Positions 41,582 to 50,767 of a stretch of DNA of 64,000 nt are shown here, one piece after another. The position numbers were made by a program, and so were the translations under genes. A model generated the notes under the pieces. That model saw only the letters and a program-made list of their open reading frames with translations, did not search any database and was not told the DNA's origin. The stretch comes from Phycisphaeraceae bacterium (GTDB taxonomy: Bacteria; Planctomycetota; Phycisphaerae; Phycisphaerales; UBA1924): contig JACKHE010000003.1 of assembly GCA_020639135.1 (NCBI GenBank), positions 124,001 through 188,000 on the forward strand, written 5' to 3'. Positions within the stretch are counted from its first letter, which is position 1. Every line of letters begins with the position of its first letter.

Positions 41582-43552
41582 TCAACCGACGCCGAAGGCG
41601 ACCGTGCCCGCGTCATCGGTCTTGCGAGTCGAGGCCGCGAGCCTCGTCCACAGCGCCCAGCCGATGATCAGCAGTAGCAGCGTGGCGCCGCCCCACATCG
41701 CGCCGGCGTACTTGAGCCGGTCATCGGTCAGCGGCGGCGAATCCGCGGAGGCGTTCGCCGAGACGACGGTCGAAGCCTGATCGGCGAACTGCGCGGTGGC
41801 GTCGTTGGCGATCGCGACGAAGGCGGCGAGGTACGTCTCGAGGATCCGCTTCGTGGCGCCGCCCCCGGGGCCCTGGAGCGCCACGTTCAGCTCACCGGGC
41901 CGCTGCGAATCGACGCTCAGGGAATCCTTGAAGTACGCACCCAGCGGCCCGGGGGAGCCGAACTCCTCGACACCCCGGCGTTTGAGCCTGTCGGCGGTCT
42001 CCTCGATGAGCCTCGGGTCCTGGGCCAGCGATGCGCACAGCCGGGTCCATTCCTCGATCGCTTCCTGGCTGGCGGAGGCCCCGCCGTGCGGCTGGGCGGT
42101 GAGCGTCGCGCGGACGAGGTCCGTGGTCGGCGCGATGCGGTCGGCGACGGCCCAGCTCAGCCCCCCGAGGATCGCCACGGCGATCACCAGCTTCATCAGC
42201 ACGCCGGCGACCCGGCTGCGGTCGGCCTTGCGCTCGATGGCGGCGCGCTGCGCCTCGATCTCCTCCTGCTCCTTGGTGATGCGGTCGCGCATGGCGAGGA
42301 TCCGCTCGCACTCCTTGTGCTTGCCCCGGATGATCTCGCGCGCCTTGGCGAGCTTGCCCTCACGCACTCGGAGGGCCTCGCGCACGCCCCGGAGCCGCTC
42401 GCGGCGGATCCGGCACTCCTCGAGCGTCTGGTCCATGGCCGCGCCGATGGCCGCCATCGCGGCTCCCCGGTCGCGGTCAACCTCGACGACTGAGCGGGCG
42501 CGCTTGACGGATTCGCGCTCGGTCTGGAGCGCGTTGGCCTGCTCCTCGATGCGTTCGAGCTCGCTGTTGACGGTGGTCCGCGCCTCGTCGAGCTCGCGCT
42601 CGCGGTCCTCGAACTGCTGCTGCTGCTCGAAGGATGTCAGCGCCGGGGCGCCGCCGTCGAGCATGTTCTGCTTCTGCGTCTGGTAGTCGCGCCACTGGTC
42701 CTCGATGCGGTCGCGCTCCATCTCCAGGCTGGCTCGGAGCTGCGCCAGCTCGCGCTCGCGGTCCTCCAGCGAGCGGTCGTTGCTCTCGAGCTGCGCCGAC
42801 TTCATCTCCGTCAGCGCCGCGTGCTCCTGCTTGAGCTTCTGCGCCATCTCCCGAAGCTTCTGCCGCTCCGCTTCGAGCTCCTCGCGGAGTCGCGCCGCCT
42901 CGGCCTCGGCCTCCTCGATCTCCCTGGAGCGATCCCGGATCTGCTGCTCCCGCGACGAGAACGAGCGGTCCCGGTCGCGCACCGACGTGGCCTCGGTCTC
43001 CAGCTCCTGCGCCCTGGAGTGCAGCGCCGCGTCCTGGTCGGCCAGCGCGTGCTCCCGCGACTCGATCGAGGCGAGCCGCGCCTCGGCCTCCTCCATCCTC
43101 CGCCGGAGTTCGCCCTCGCGCCGCTCGATCGCATCCGACTTGTCGCGCAGCGACGACTCCCGCGCGGCCAGCTGCGCGCGCTCGGCGTCGATCGCGGCCA
43201 TCTTCGCCGAGAGCTCCGCCGACTTGCGGTCGAGATCGACGACGCGCTCGGTCATCGATGACTCGCGGTGGTTCATGTCCTCGCCGAGCCTGCGGACCTC
43301 CTCCAGCCTGCTCTCGATCGCATGGATCAGCGATGTCACCGCCTGGCTCTCGTCCTTCGTCGGCCCCGCCGCGGGTTCGCTCGTCGCCGTCGCGGCCGGC
43401 TCCGGCGCCCGGGACCGCGGCTTCGTGGTCGCCATGCCGGCGTCAACGGCGCTGAGTTTCCCGAAGTCTTCCGGGTTCAGCGCCGCGCTCTCCTCGGCGG
43501 GCTGTTGCTGTTCGGGGTCGCCGGCGGGGTCCGGGTTGAGCCAGTCAGACAT
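41582..43552 (-). CDS. Large coiled-coil protein with two C-terminal membrane segments (Wzz-like layout)
   Basis: 656 residues. After a Pro/Ala-rich N-terminus, residues ~65-450 form a nearly continuous charged coiled coil (dense E/R/Q/A, repeated DRERELAQLR and SREHALADQD kinds of heptads) that should be cytoplasmic. A first membrane segment (about 458-476, LMKLVIAVAILGGLSWAVA) and a second (about 615-635, AGAMWGGATLLLLIIGWAL) enclose a ~135-residue periplasmic domain. That domain contains FKDSLSVDSQRPGELNVALQ and a helix before the second segment, resembling the Wzz polysaccharide chain-length-determinant layout; the likeness is by eye only. The start is ATG 43552. Whether it works with the glycan genes at 46.6-57.7 kb is unknown. 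Confidence 0.75.
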   Translation of the reverse strand: MSDWLNPDPAGDPEQQQPAEESAALNPEDFGKLSAVDAGMATTKPRSRAPEPAATATSEPAAGPTKDESQAVTSLIHAIESRLEEVRRLGEDMNHRESSMTERVVDLDRKSAELSAKMAAIDAERAQLAARESSLRDKSDAIERREGELRRRMEEAEARLASIESREHALADQDAALHSRAQELETEATSVRDRDRSFSSREQQIRDRSREIEEAEAEAARLREELEAERQKLREMAQKLKQEHAALTEMKSAQLESNDRSLEDRERELAQLRASLEMERDRIEDQWRDYQTQKQNMLDGGAPALTSFEQQQQFEDRERELDEARTTVNSELERIEEQANALQTERESVKRARSVVEVDRDRGAAMAAIGAAMDQTLEECRIRRERLRGVREALRVREGKLAKAREIIRGKHKECERILAMRDRITKEQEEIEAQRAAIERKADRSRVAGVLMKLVIAVAILGGLSWAVADRIAPTTDLVRATLTAQPHGGASASQEAIEEWTRLCASLAQDPRLIEETADRLKRRGVEEFGSPGPLGAYFKDSLSVDSQRPGELNVALQGPGGGATKRILETYLAAFVAIANDATAQFADQASTVVSANASADSPPLTDDRLKYAGAMWGGATLLLLIIGWALWTRLAASTRKTDDAGTVAFGVG

Positions 43553-43791
43553 GAGTGCACATCGCTCCCGATGGGGGCCGGCGAAGCCGCGCAGCGTGTC
43601 CGCGCCGCATCACAACGGTCCGTCACATCGCCAATCGGCCCGGCGCCGACCCGGGTGAAACGCCCCGCCGGATGGATGAATCGATGCGTGTCCAGCAGGC
43701 GGCGCAACCGTCCCCGGCGCCCCAGCCGCACCGCTGGACCGGGGTGTTCCCGGACCTGATTCCTGCGACCGGCGGCTGCTACCATGCCCCG

Positions 43792-45060
43792 ATGCGCGAC
43801 CACACGCCACACGCCGAGCCCGCCCCTCCCGATGACCCGGCGCTGAGGCAGATCCGCGACAGGGCGCTCGCCGGCGAGCGGCTGACGCTCGACGAGGGCG
43901 CCGCCTGCTACGCGACCGACGACCTCTGGGGCCTGTGCCGTGTCGCGGACGAGCTGAGCAAGCGGCTCCACGGCGACCGGGCGTACTACAACGTCAACCG
44001 CCACCTGAACTACTCGAACATCTGCGCGCTGAGCTGCAAGTTCTGCGAGTTCTACCGCAAGGCCGGCGACGACGGCGCCTACGAGATGTCCATCGAGCGG
44101 ATCCGCCGGGAGGCCGCCGATGCGCAGGCCGCCGGCGCGACGGAGATCCACATCGTGGGGGGGCTGCACCCGACGCTGCCCTTCTCGTATTACACCGACC
44201 TGTGCAGCGCGATCCGCGATGCAGCGCCGGGGCTGCACATCAAGGCATTCACCGCCGTCGAGATCGTTCACTTCGCCCGGATCGCCCGGCGCCACCGGCG
44301 GGAGGACCCCGCCGAGGGAATCCGCTGGGTGCTGGAGCGGTTGATCGAGGCCGGCCTGGGGTCGCTCCCCGGTGGGGGCGCCGAGGTCTTCGACGACCGT
44401 GTCCACGACGACGCGTACAAGGGCAAGATCCGATCCGACGTCTGGCTCACCGTCCACCGCGTCGCGCACGAGCTGGGGCTCAACACCAACGCGACGATCC
44501 TCTACGGCCACATCGAACAGCGCGGCGACCGCCTCGTGCACATGGACATGCTCCGCACCGCGCAGGACGAGGCGCTGCGCCGGATGGGCTACGCCGCGGC
44601 GGAGGACGGGGCGATCACCCTCACGAAGCCCGGCGCCGCGATGCCCACACCCAACGACGAGCACGGCTACTTCCAGACGATCATCCCGCTGCCGTTCATC
44701 CCCGACGGCTCCGAGCTGGAGCGCCTGCCGGGGCCCTCGGGGCTGGAGAACCTGCGCACCATCGCCGTGTCGCGGCTCATGCTCGACAACTTCCCGCACG
44801 TCAAGGCGTTCTGGATCATGCAGACGCTCCCGATGGCGGAGCTGATGCTCCAGGCGGGCGCCGACGACATCGACGGCACGGTGGTCTGGTACGACATCAC
44901 CAAGGTCGGCGCCTCCTCGACGCACCAGGAGACGACGACGCGCGACCTGCAGCGATCGATCCGCAACGCGGCGCTCACGCCGGTCGAGCGCGACACGAGG
45001 TACCGGCCGGTCGTCCGGGACGGGTCGTCGTGGCGACTGGCGGAAGCGGCGGGGTTGTGA
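43792..45060 (+). CDS. mqnE: Aminodeoxyfutalosine synthase (radical SAM)
   Basis: Radical-SAM enzyme of the futalosine route to menaquinone. 422 residues. The cluster-binding motif CALSCKFC (CxxxCxxC) is near residue 82, followed by EFYRK. Further family marks are EIHIVGGLHPTLPF, KAFTAVEI and GLGSLPGGGAEVF, which separate MqnE from the related MqnC. ATG 43792 was chosen because it starts shortly before the conserved PALRQIRDRALAGERL; the frame is open to 43555. TACCAT ends 6 nt before it. It is convergent with the GGDEF gene. No other mqn gene is seen here. Confidence 0.92.
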   Translation: MRDHTPHAEPAPPDDPALRQIRDRALAGERLTLDEGAACYATDDLWGLCRVADELSKRLHGDRAYYNVNRHLNYSNICALSCKFCEFYRKAGDDGAYEMSIERIRREAADAQAAGATEIHIVGGLHPTLPFSYYTDLCSAIRDAAPGLHIKAFTAVEIVHFARIARRHRREDPAEGIRWVLERLIEAGLGSLPGGGAEVFDDRVHDDAYKGKIRSDVWLTVHRVAHELGLNTNATILYGHIEQRGDRLVHMDMLRTAQDEALRRMGYAAAEDGAITLTKPGAAMPTPNDEHGYFQTIIPLPFIPDGSELERLPGPSGLENLRTIAVSRLMLDNFPHVKAFWIMQTLPMAELMLQAGADDIDGTVVWYDITKVGASSTHQETTTRDLQRSIRNAALTPVERDTRYRPVVRDGSSWRLAEAAGL

Positions 45061-45066
45061 TCGTCT

Positions 45067-46047
45067 TCAGGAAGCGAGCTTGAGCGCGCTGTGCTGCCCC
45101 TTGGAATCCGCGACAAAGATGCGGTTCCGCCCCGCCTTCTTCGCGGCGTAGAGCGCCTCGTCGGCGGTCTTGATCCAGCTCAGGGGTTTCTTCGGGTCCC
45201 CGGCCGGCTGGTCGCACAGGCCGAAGGAGCAGGTGACCATGTGCTCGGGGTGCGCGGGCCATCGGGTCTGCTCGATGGTCTGGCGGACGCGTTCGAGCAC
45301 CGGCGCCGCCTGCTCCGCGCTCGTGTCGCGCAGCAGGATCGCGAACTCCTCCCCGCCGAATCGGAAGGGGATGTCGCTCTTGCGCAGCGACTGCGTGAAG
45401 ATCCTGGCGAACCCGCGGATCACCTCATCGCCGGCGGCGTGGCCGAAGGTGTCGTTGACCTTCTTGAAGAAATCGATGTCGCACATCGCAACGGTCAGCG
45501 GCGCGCCTGCGCGCTCCCGGTGCGACAGCTCCTCCGCCAGGCGGTCGTCGAAGCTGCTCCGGTTGCCGATGCCGGTCAGGCCGTCCACCTGCGCCCGCTC
45601 GGCCAGCAGCGCCAGCACCTCGTGCATCCGCAGCGCCGATCGCATCCGCGCCCTCAGCTCGGGCATGTTGAAGGGTTTCGTGACGTAGTCGCAGGCGCCG
45701 AGCTCCAGCCCCGCGACCTTGTCCTCCGTGTCGTCGCTCGACGAGATCACGATCACCTGCGAGTCCATCAGGCCCGGCGTGTCCTTGATCCGCCGCAGCG
45801 CCTGGAACCCGTCGATCTCCGGCATCGTCAGGTCCAGCAGGATGAGCGCCGGCCTGATCCGCTCGGCCATCTCGAGCCCCTCGGCGGCGCTCCTGGCGCC
45901 GTGGAGGTTGATCGGCTCGTGGCCGAGCTTCTTCTCCAGCAGCGAATGGATGAACGAGGAGTCGTCGATCAGCAGCACGTCCGGGAAGCCGGAACGGTCC
46001 CCCTGCTCGGCGTTCGCTGAGTCCGGGATGGCGGGCGTCGCAGTCAT
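45067..46047 (-). CDS. Response regulator diguanylate cyclase (REC-GGDEF)
   Basis: 326 residues. The receiver domain (about 22-140) has the acidic pair in LLIDDS, the phosphorylation site Asp72 in LLDLTMPE and Lys in VTKPF. The GGDEF domain (about 155-315) has an intact active site GGEEF (231-235), so it should make cyclic di-GMP, and a proper inhibitory site RxxD (R222-D225), so product feedback is expected. It lies 19 nt downstream of the Hpt-like gene on the same strand and is very likely co-transcribed. The PilZ protein at 16687 is a possible effector. No sensor kinase is adjacent. Confidence 0.93.
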   Translation of the reverse strand: MTATPAIPDSANAEQGDRSGFPDVLLIDDSSFIHSLLEKKLGHEPINLHGARSAAEGLEMAERIRPALILLDLTMPEIDGFQALRRIKDTPGLMDSQVIVISSSDDTEDKVAGLELGACDYVTKPFNMPELRARMRSALRMHEVLALLAERAQVDGLTGIGNRSSFDDRLAEELSHRERAGAPLTVAMCDIDFFKKVNDTFGHAAGDEVIRGFARIFTQSLRKSDIPFRFGGEEFAILLRDTSAEQAAPVLERVRQTIEQTRWPAHPEHMVTCSFGLCDQPAGDPKKPLSWIKTADEALYAAKKAGRNRIFVADSKGQHSALKLAS

Positions 46048-46066
46048 CGCGATCGAGATCCCTCGT

Positions 46067-46399
46067 TCAGTCCCTGGATGCCGGCTTCGTCCGCTGGCAG
46101 AGATCGATCAGCTGGTCCACCTGGTCCCGCATGGCATCGAGGTCATCGATCGTCTCGATCGCTTCCTCCAAGTTCCTGGCGGCGTCCCGGATGACGCCGA
46201 ACCCGTACCCGCCGGCGGCGCCCTTGATCCGGCTCGCCAGCCGCTGCAGGTCTTCGATCTGCCGGCCCTCGAACAGGTCGGAGAGCCGCGATGCGTTCGT
46301 GGGCATCTCCGACACGAACAGGTCGATCAGCTCACGCATCTCGGGATCGTTGTCGAAGTCGCTCCGGATGGGACCGGCGCCCGTCCCGTCTGTGCTCAT
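46067..46399 (-). CDS. Hpt-like domain protein lacking the phosphorylatable histidine
   Basis: 110 residues with the helical-bundle pattern of histidine phosphotransfer domains: an N-terminal EMRELIDLFVSEMP helix, then LQRLASRIKGAAGGYGFGVI, then AARNLEEAI. In active Hpt domains the centre reads A-H-x-L-K-G. Here residues 55-60 are A-S-R-I-K-G, and the codon for position 56 is AGC (Ser). It therefore cannot accept a phosphoryl group in the usual way and may act as a docking or inhibitory partner of the neighbouring response regulator. ATG 46399 follows GAGGAG at good spacing; the longer frame has no conserved features. Confidence 0.8.
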   Translation of the reverse strand: MSTDGTGAGPIRSDFDNDPEMRELIDLFVSEMPTNASRLSDLFEGRQIEDLQRLASRIKGAAGGYGFGVIRDAARNLEEAIETIDDLDAMRDQVDQLIDLCQRTKPASRD

Positions 46400-46637
46400 C
46401 GCGTCACTCCTCGGCCTCAACCCGCACCATCGCCGGGCTCCTGCGGTGGAATCAGTCGCCGTGTTCATCGGCGACCGGGAGGGGGCAATTGACCACCAAT
46501 GGCGCCCAAACTGAGGGACGCCCGCCGCGCCGGACGAGGACTTCACCGGCACGTGGTTGAACCCGAAAACAGCGAGTTTCCACACGATCTGACCGATAAC
46601 CCGGGAAACCGCCCTCCCACACGAACGCCGGACCGCC

Positions 46638-47552
46638 ATGGACCAGACCCTCCAGCACGCATCGCCCCGAGCGACGGCGGGAACGACACTCGTCGAGCCC
46701 AAGCCCCGGCGCGACCTCAACACCCACCGCGCCAACACCCACTCCCAATTCGGCGAAGACGGGCTCATCGAGCACGCGCTGGGCGTTCTCCGCGACGCCG
46801 GGGCCGACCTGACCGGCTGGTGCGTTGAGTTCGGCGCCTGGGACGCCGTCCAGTTCAGCAACACCCGCCGCCTCATCGACCAGCAGGGCTACACCGGCGT
46901 CTTCATCGAGGCCGACGCCCGGCGCCACCGGGAGCTCCTGGAGCGCAGCGCCGGGATCGAGCGCATCATCCCGATCCACGCGATGGTGGGCTTCACCCCA
47001 TCGGACTCGCTCGACACGATCCTCGACCGGACCGACTGCCCAGAGCGGTTCGACGTCCTCTCCATCGATATCGACGGGAACGACTACCACGCCTGGGCCG
47101 CCGTCGAACGCTACCGACCACGGCTCGTTGTTATCGAGTTCAACCCGACCATCCCCAACAGCATCGAGTTCGTGCAGGCGGCGGACCCCCGGGTCATGCA
47201 CGGCGCCAGCCTCGCCGCACTGACGGGCCTCGCCCGGCAAAGGGGCTACGAGCTGATCGCCACGACATCCATCAACGCCCTGTACGTCGAGCGCGAGTCC
47301 TACCCACAGTTCGGCCTGATCGACAACAGCCTCGACGCGCTCCACACCGACACGTCCATGCTGACGTACCTCTTCCACGGCTACGACGGCACGGTCTTCG
47401 TCGGCGGGCACGCGCGGCTGATCTGGCACAAGCTCCCGATCGCCGCCAGCCGCTGCCAGCAGCTCCCGGGGATGCTCCGCGCCTTCCCGCGCCGATACGG
47501 CCCGCTGCGCCGCGCGCTCTGGAACACGCTGAAGAAAACCAGGAACCGCTGA
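46638..47552 (+). CDS. FkbM-like SAM-dependent methyltransferase
   Basis: 304 residues. An N-terminal SQFGEDGLIEHAL then the SAM core: VEFGAWDAVQFSNTRRL (motif I with FGA replacing FGC/VGA), GVFIEAD with the acidic ribose-binding residue, and VLSIDIDGNDYHAW, typical of the FkbM relatives that methylate sugar hydroxyls. A C-terminal ~60 basic residues could contact the membrane or glycan. First gene of the surface glycan cluster; 31 nt before the next gene. No Shine-Dalgarno sequence is evident. Divergent from the Hpt-like gene. Confidence 0.75.
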   Translation: MDQTLQHASPRATAGTTLVEPKPRRDLNTHRANTHSQFGEDGLIEHALGVLRDAGADLTGWCVEFGAWDAVQFSNTRRLIDQQGYTGVFIEADARRHRELLERSAGIERIIPIHAMVGFTPSDSLDTILDRTDCPERFDVLSIDIDGNDYHAWAAVERYRPRLVVIEFNPTIPNSIEFVQAADPRVMHGASLAALTGLARQRGYELIATTSINALYVERESYPQFGLIDNSLDALHTDTSMLTYLFHGYDGTVFVGGHARLIWHKLPIAASRCQQLPGMLRAFPRRYGPLRRALWNTLKKTRNR

Positions 47553-47583
47553 CCTCCACGACCGACCTCCGCCCACGCCCGGG

Positions 47584-49344
47584 ATGAGCAACGCGAATCC
47601 CGTGATCCGAACGCCCATGCGCATCAGCCCCGCTCACGCCCGGATCCTCGAATCAAGGCTGTCGCGCCGCCTCGAACAACTCGGCGCCGAGCGCATCGCC
47701 CTCCTCGGCGCCGGCAGGTTCACTCGGGCGCTGCTCGAAACCACCCAATCATCGGATGGATTCGCGGGCGCGCCCATCGACGCGATCATCGATGAATCAG
47801 GCTCGGCCATCGGGCATGCAATCCACGGCGTCCCGGTCGTCGGAAGCGCCGAGGAAACTGTCTGCGACGCGATCGTGATCGCCACGCCCATGCACGAGCG
47901 GGCGGTCCTCGATCGGGCCGCTCTCGGGGTGTACGGCGACATCCCCGTCATCGGGCTGCACACAATCGAGGACGAGCGTGAGCTGGAGGTCGATGCGCTG
48001 CTGCTCGCCGAGACCGCCTGGTTCGGTCTGGACCTGCCGGGTTTGATCGTCCGGTCGGGGCGGTCCTGCACGATCGCCGCCGCGACAGGGCTCCCCGGCG
48101 CCGGCGCGATCGACACCGTCGCGTTCTGGGAAGACCAGCGCGACACCCACGCCGACGAGGTCCGGTGGGAAGGGCTGGAACTTTACGAGTTCGTCAAAGG
48201 CTCCGCGGCGTGCCTGCTGGGCACGGCGAACATCGATCGATCGGCGCACCGCGAAACGCTGACCGCGCTGATGGACGAGACGATCCGGATCCACGAATCG
48301 GCGATGCGCATCTTCGCGAAACCGCACTCGCCGCGGATCGTCGTCGTCGCCAACGGGCTGCTCCACCACCAGCGCGCCGTCGCCGAGGCGGCGCTGCGCA
48401 GCGGCCGGCGCGCGATCGCGATCGAGGCCTCGTGCTTCCCGGGTTTGTGCCATCTCGAGCTCGGCTCCGCCCAGACCGGCGCCCGGTGCGCGCTCGGGCG
48501 GTCGATCCGCGATCGGCTCGAGGGCGCGGCGCTGACGGATCTGCAGCGCCAACGCACCACGGCGTATCTGCGGTCGCGCGCGCCCCACAAGGAACAACGC
48601 ACCGACTCCGCCTCGCAGCCGCCGCCGGTCAGCCCGCGGGCCATCCGGCGGGAGCTCGGCATCCCGGAGGGCGGCCGCGTCCTGCTCCTGCTGGGACAGG
48701 TCTGCACCGACACGACGCTGATCTACGATGCGCCGGTGACCAACGATGTCGTGGAGCTCTCACGGCTCGCTTCGGATGTCGTCGCGGACATGCCGGGCTG
48801 GACGCTCGTGATCAAGCCACACCCCAAGGAATCCACCGGCGCCGACCCCATCGCCGGGAGGCCCTACACGCGGGGCGCGTACGACCGCCTGCGCGACGAA
48901 CCGATGGCGCGGGCGCCGCACGTCCGCCTCGTCGGCCCGGCGCAATACAACGTGTACACGCTGATGGAGCTCGCCGACGCCGGGCTGGCGATCAACTCCC
49001 AGTCGGCGCTGGAGATGATCGCGATGTTCGCGAGGCCCGTCTGCCTCGTCGGCCGCGCCGCGTTCTCGGGGGCCGGATTCACGGTGGATGTCGCGCACCG
49101 AGCCGCGCTGGCGCCCACGCTGCGAGCGATGCTCGACAACCCGGAGCTGACGCGGCGCCAGCACGACATGGCGCTGCGCTACGTGGACGCCGCGGTCTTC
49201 GAGAACCTCATCCCCAGCGACGTGCGCACGCCCGATGCAGCGATGGCGCGGGACAACGAGGCGATCCGGGCGCTGCTCGGCGACGCGGTCGGCCCCGGAT
49301 CGATCGTCGAGCACAAGCACAACCGGCGATCGGTCACCGCATGA
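47584..49344 (+). CDS. Capsule-polysaccharide-type glycosyltransferase with an N-terminal Rossmann module
   Basis: 586 residues. Residues ~25-105 form a small nucleotide-binding-like module (ALLGAGRFTRALLE, AIIDESG, IHGVPVVGS) that recurs in the next protein. The rest resembles capsule synthesis transferases of the KpsS/KpsC type: IVVVANGLLHHQ, a Ser/Pro linker near 345, VLLLLGQV, LVIKPHPKE near 415, and a C-terminal LADAGLAINSQSALEMIAM followed by RPVCLVGRAAFSG, the nucleotide-sugar-site pattern. It presumably adds a sugar to the surface glycan; the donor is unknown. Its stop overlaps the next start (ATGA). Confidence 0.7.
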   Translation: MSNANPVIRTPMRISPAHARILESRLSRRLEQLGAERIALLGAGRFTRALLETTQSSDGFAGAPIDAIIDESGSAIGHAIHGVPVVGSAEETVCDAIVIATPMHERAVLDRAALGVYGDIPVIGLHTIEDERELEVDALLLAETAWFGLDLPGLIVRSGRSCTIAAATGLPGAGAIDTVAFWEDQRDTHADEVRWEGLELYEFVKGSAACLLGTANIDRSAHRETLTALMDETIRIHESAMRIFAKPHSPRIVVVANGLLHHQRAVAEAALRSGRRAIAIEASCFPGLCHLELGSAQTGARCALGRSIRDRLEGAALTDLQRQRTTAYLRSRAPHKEQRTDSASQPPPVSPRAIRRELGIPEGGRVLLLLGQVCTDTTLIYDAPVTNDVVELSRLASDVVADMPGWTLVIKPHPKESTGADPIAGRPYTRGAYDRLRDEPMARAPHVRLVGPAQYNVYTLMELADAGLAINSQSALEMIAMFARPVCLVGRAAFSGAGFTVDVAHRAALAPTLRAMLDNPELTRRQHDMALRYVDAAVFENLIPSDVRTPDAAMARDNEAIRALLGDAVGPGSIVEHKHNRRSVTA

Positions 49345-50753
49345 CGACGCAGGAAGCAATCCGAGGCGCCTGGCTCCGGGCGAGCTGCGCCGAGCAGGTC
49401 GGGGTCAGCGGCGATGTCGCCTGGTTCGGCGCCGGCGCCTTCGCGCATCGCCTCGCGGAATCGGTCCACCCCGACATGCTGGCGTGCGTCGAGCGCATCT
49501 TCGACGACAACGCGTCGGGCAGCGAATCAGCGATCGCCGGCATCCCCGTTGTCAGACCGGCGGGATCCGAGCCGCCGGCGCGGATCATCCTCGCAACCGA
49601 CACCCACACGGCGGCATTCCGCAAGCGCATCGGCGAGCTGTGGGGGGGAACACCGCAACTCATCGATCCCATGGCCCCGCCGAGCGGCTCATGGGTCGAT
49701 CCGGGTGATCCCCATGCCGGCTTTGCGCGGACGCACCCCGAGCGATGGCGCGAGGCGATCGGAAGGGCGCAGATCGAGCTGGAGGGCGCCGGCGCCCCGG
49801 TCGATGCGCGCGACCGCTGGCGTAGGGCGCATGCCATCCTCACCGGCGCCGATCAGGATTGCCTCTTCGACGCGGATGAGCGAGAGCGTTTCGGGCAATG
49901 GAGCGCCGCGGCGCCGCTCGGCGCGGTCGCCATCGTGCGGGCTCCGGCGCCGATCGAGTCCGATCCGTACTGGCGAGCGACACTCGAACGCCATCACGCG
50001 GCGGTCAGCCCCGACGGCGCGATGGTCGCGATCACGATGGCGCCGCGCGTGGAGTTCCCGTGCTGCCCCTGCCAGGCGGGCGGCGCGCTGTGGATCCCGC
50101 ACGAACCCACCAACATCGTCGAGGCGCTCTACGGGCAGGATGCTCCCGGCGACAAGCGGTACACCGTGCGCTTCGACGACGGCTCCGAGATGCCGGTGAC
50201 CGCCACCCGCGAGCGCACGCACGCCGACCTCCGGGGATCGGCCGAGCTGGCGCGGTACGAGCGGTTCATGGGCGATCTGCCGCGCGGCGGCCGGGTCCTC
50301 GACTGCGCCACCGGGACAGGGCCCGGCGCGGCGATGCTCGCGGCGCAGGGCATGGGCGTCACCGGGGTCGATGTCAGCGAGGATGCGATCCGCTTCGCCC
50401 GGCGCCGATACCCGGGGATCGAGTTCGTCCGGGCCTCGGCGATGAGCCTGCCCTTCCCGGACGGCGCGTTCGACGCCGTGGTGAGCATCGAGACCATCGA
50501 GCACTGCGCCGACCCAGTGGCCGCGCTGCGTGAGCTGGCCAGGGTGTGCAGTCCCGACGGCGCGCTGTGCCTGACCACGCCCGACGAGGGGGGGTGCGAT
50601 TCGCCCTTCCACGAGGTTGAACTCGGCGTGCGGGAGATCGAGTCGGCGCTCGATCGTGTCCTCGGCGCCGGCGCCTGGGCGAGCGAGCGGCGCGGGGGCG
50701 AGCACGGCTGGCACGCCCTCGTGATCCGCCGGGCCCGGGAGGCGGCATTCTGA
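49341..50753 (+). CDS. SAM-dependent methyltransferase with an N-terminal Rossmann-like module
   Basis: 470 residues. The N-terminal module (about 20-110: VAWFGAGAFAHRLAE, RIFDDNAS, IAGIPVVRP, ARIILATD) matches that of the preceding protein. A middle region (about 120-295) has two CxxC-like cysteines (CCPCQAG) and no assigned fold. The C-terminal class I methyltransferase domain (about 300-430) is clear: VLDCATGTGPGAAML, GVDVSEDAIRFA, SAMSLPFPDGAFDAVVSIE and a final HALVIRRA. It probably methylates a glycan or lipid-linked sugar. The start is fixed by the 4-nt overlap. Confidence 0.75.
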   Translation: MTTQEAIRGAWLRASCAEQVGVSGDVAWFGAGAFAHRLAESVHPDMLACVERIFDDNASGSESAIAGIPVVRPAGSEPPARIILATDTHTAAFRKRIGELWGGTPQLIDPMAPPSGSWVDPGDPHAGFARTHPERWREAIGRAQIELEGAGAPVDARDRWRRAHAILTGADQDCLFDADERERFGQWSAAAPLGAVAIVRAPAPIESDPYWRATLERHHAAVSPDGAMVAITMAPRVEFPCCPCQAGGALWIPHEPTNIVEALYGQDAPGDKRYTVRFDDGSEMPVTATRERTHADLRGSAELARYERFMGDLPRGGRVLDCATGTGPGAAMLAAQGMGVTGVDVSEDAIRFARRRYPGIEFVRASAMSLPFPDGAFDAVVSIETIEHCADPVAALRELARVCSPDGALCLTTPDEGGCDSPFHEVELGVREIESALDRVLGAGAWASERRGGEHGWHALVIRRAREAAF

Positions 50754-50767
50754 ACGACCCGGCGCCG

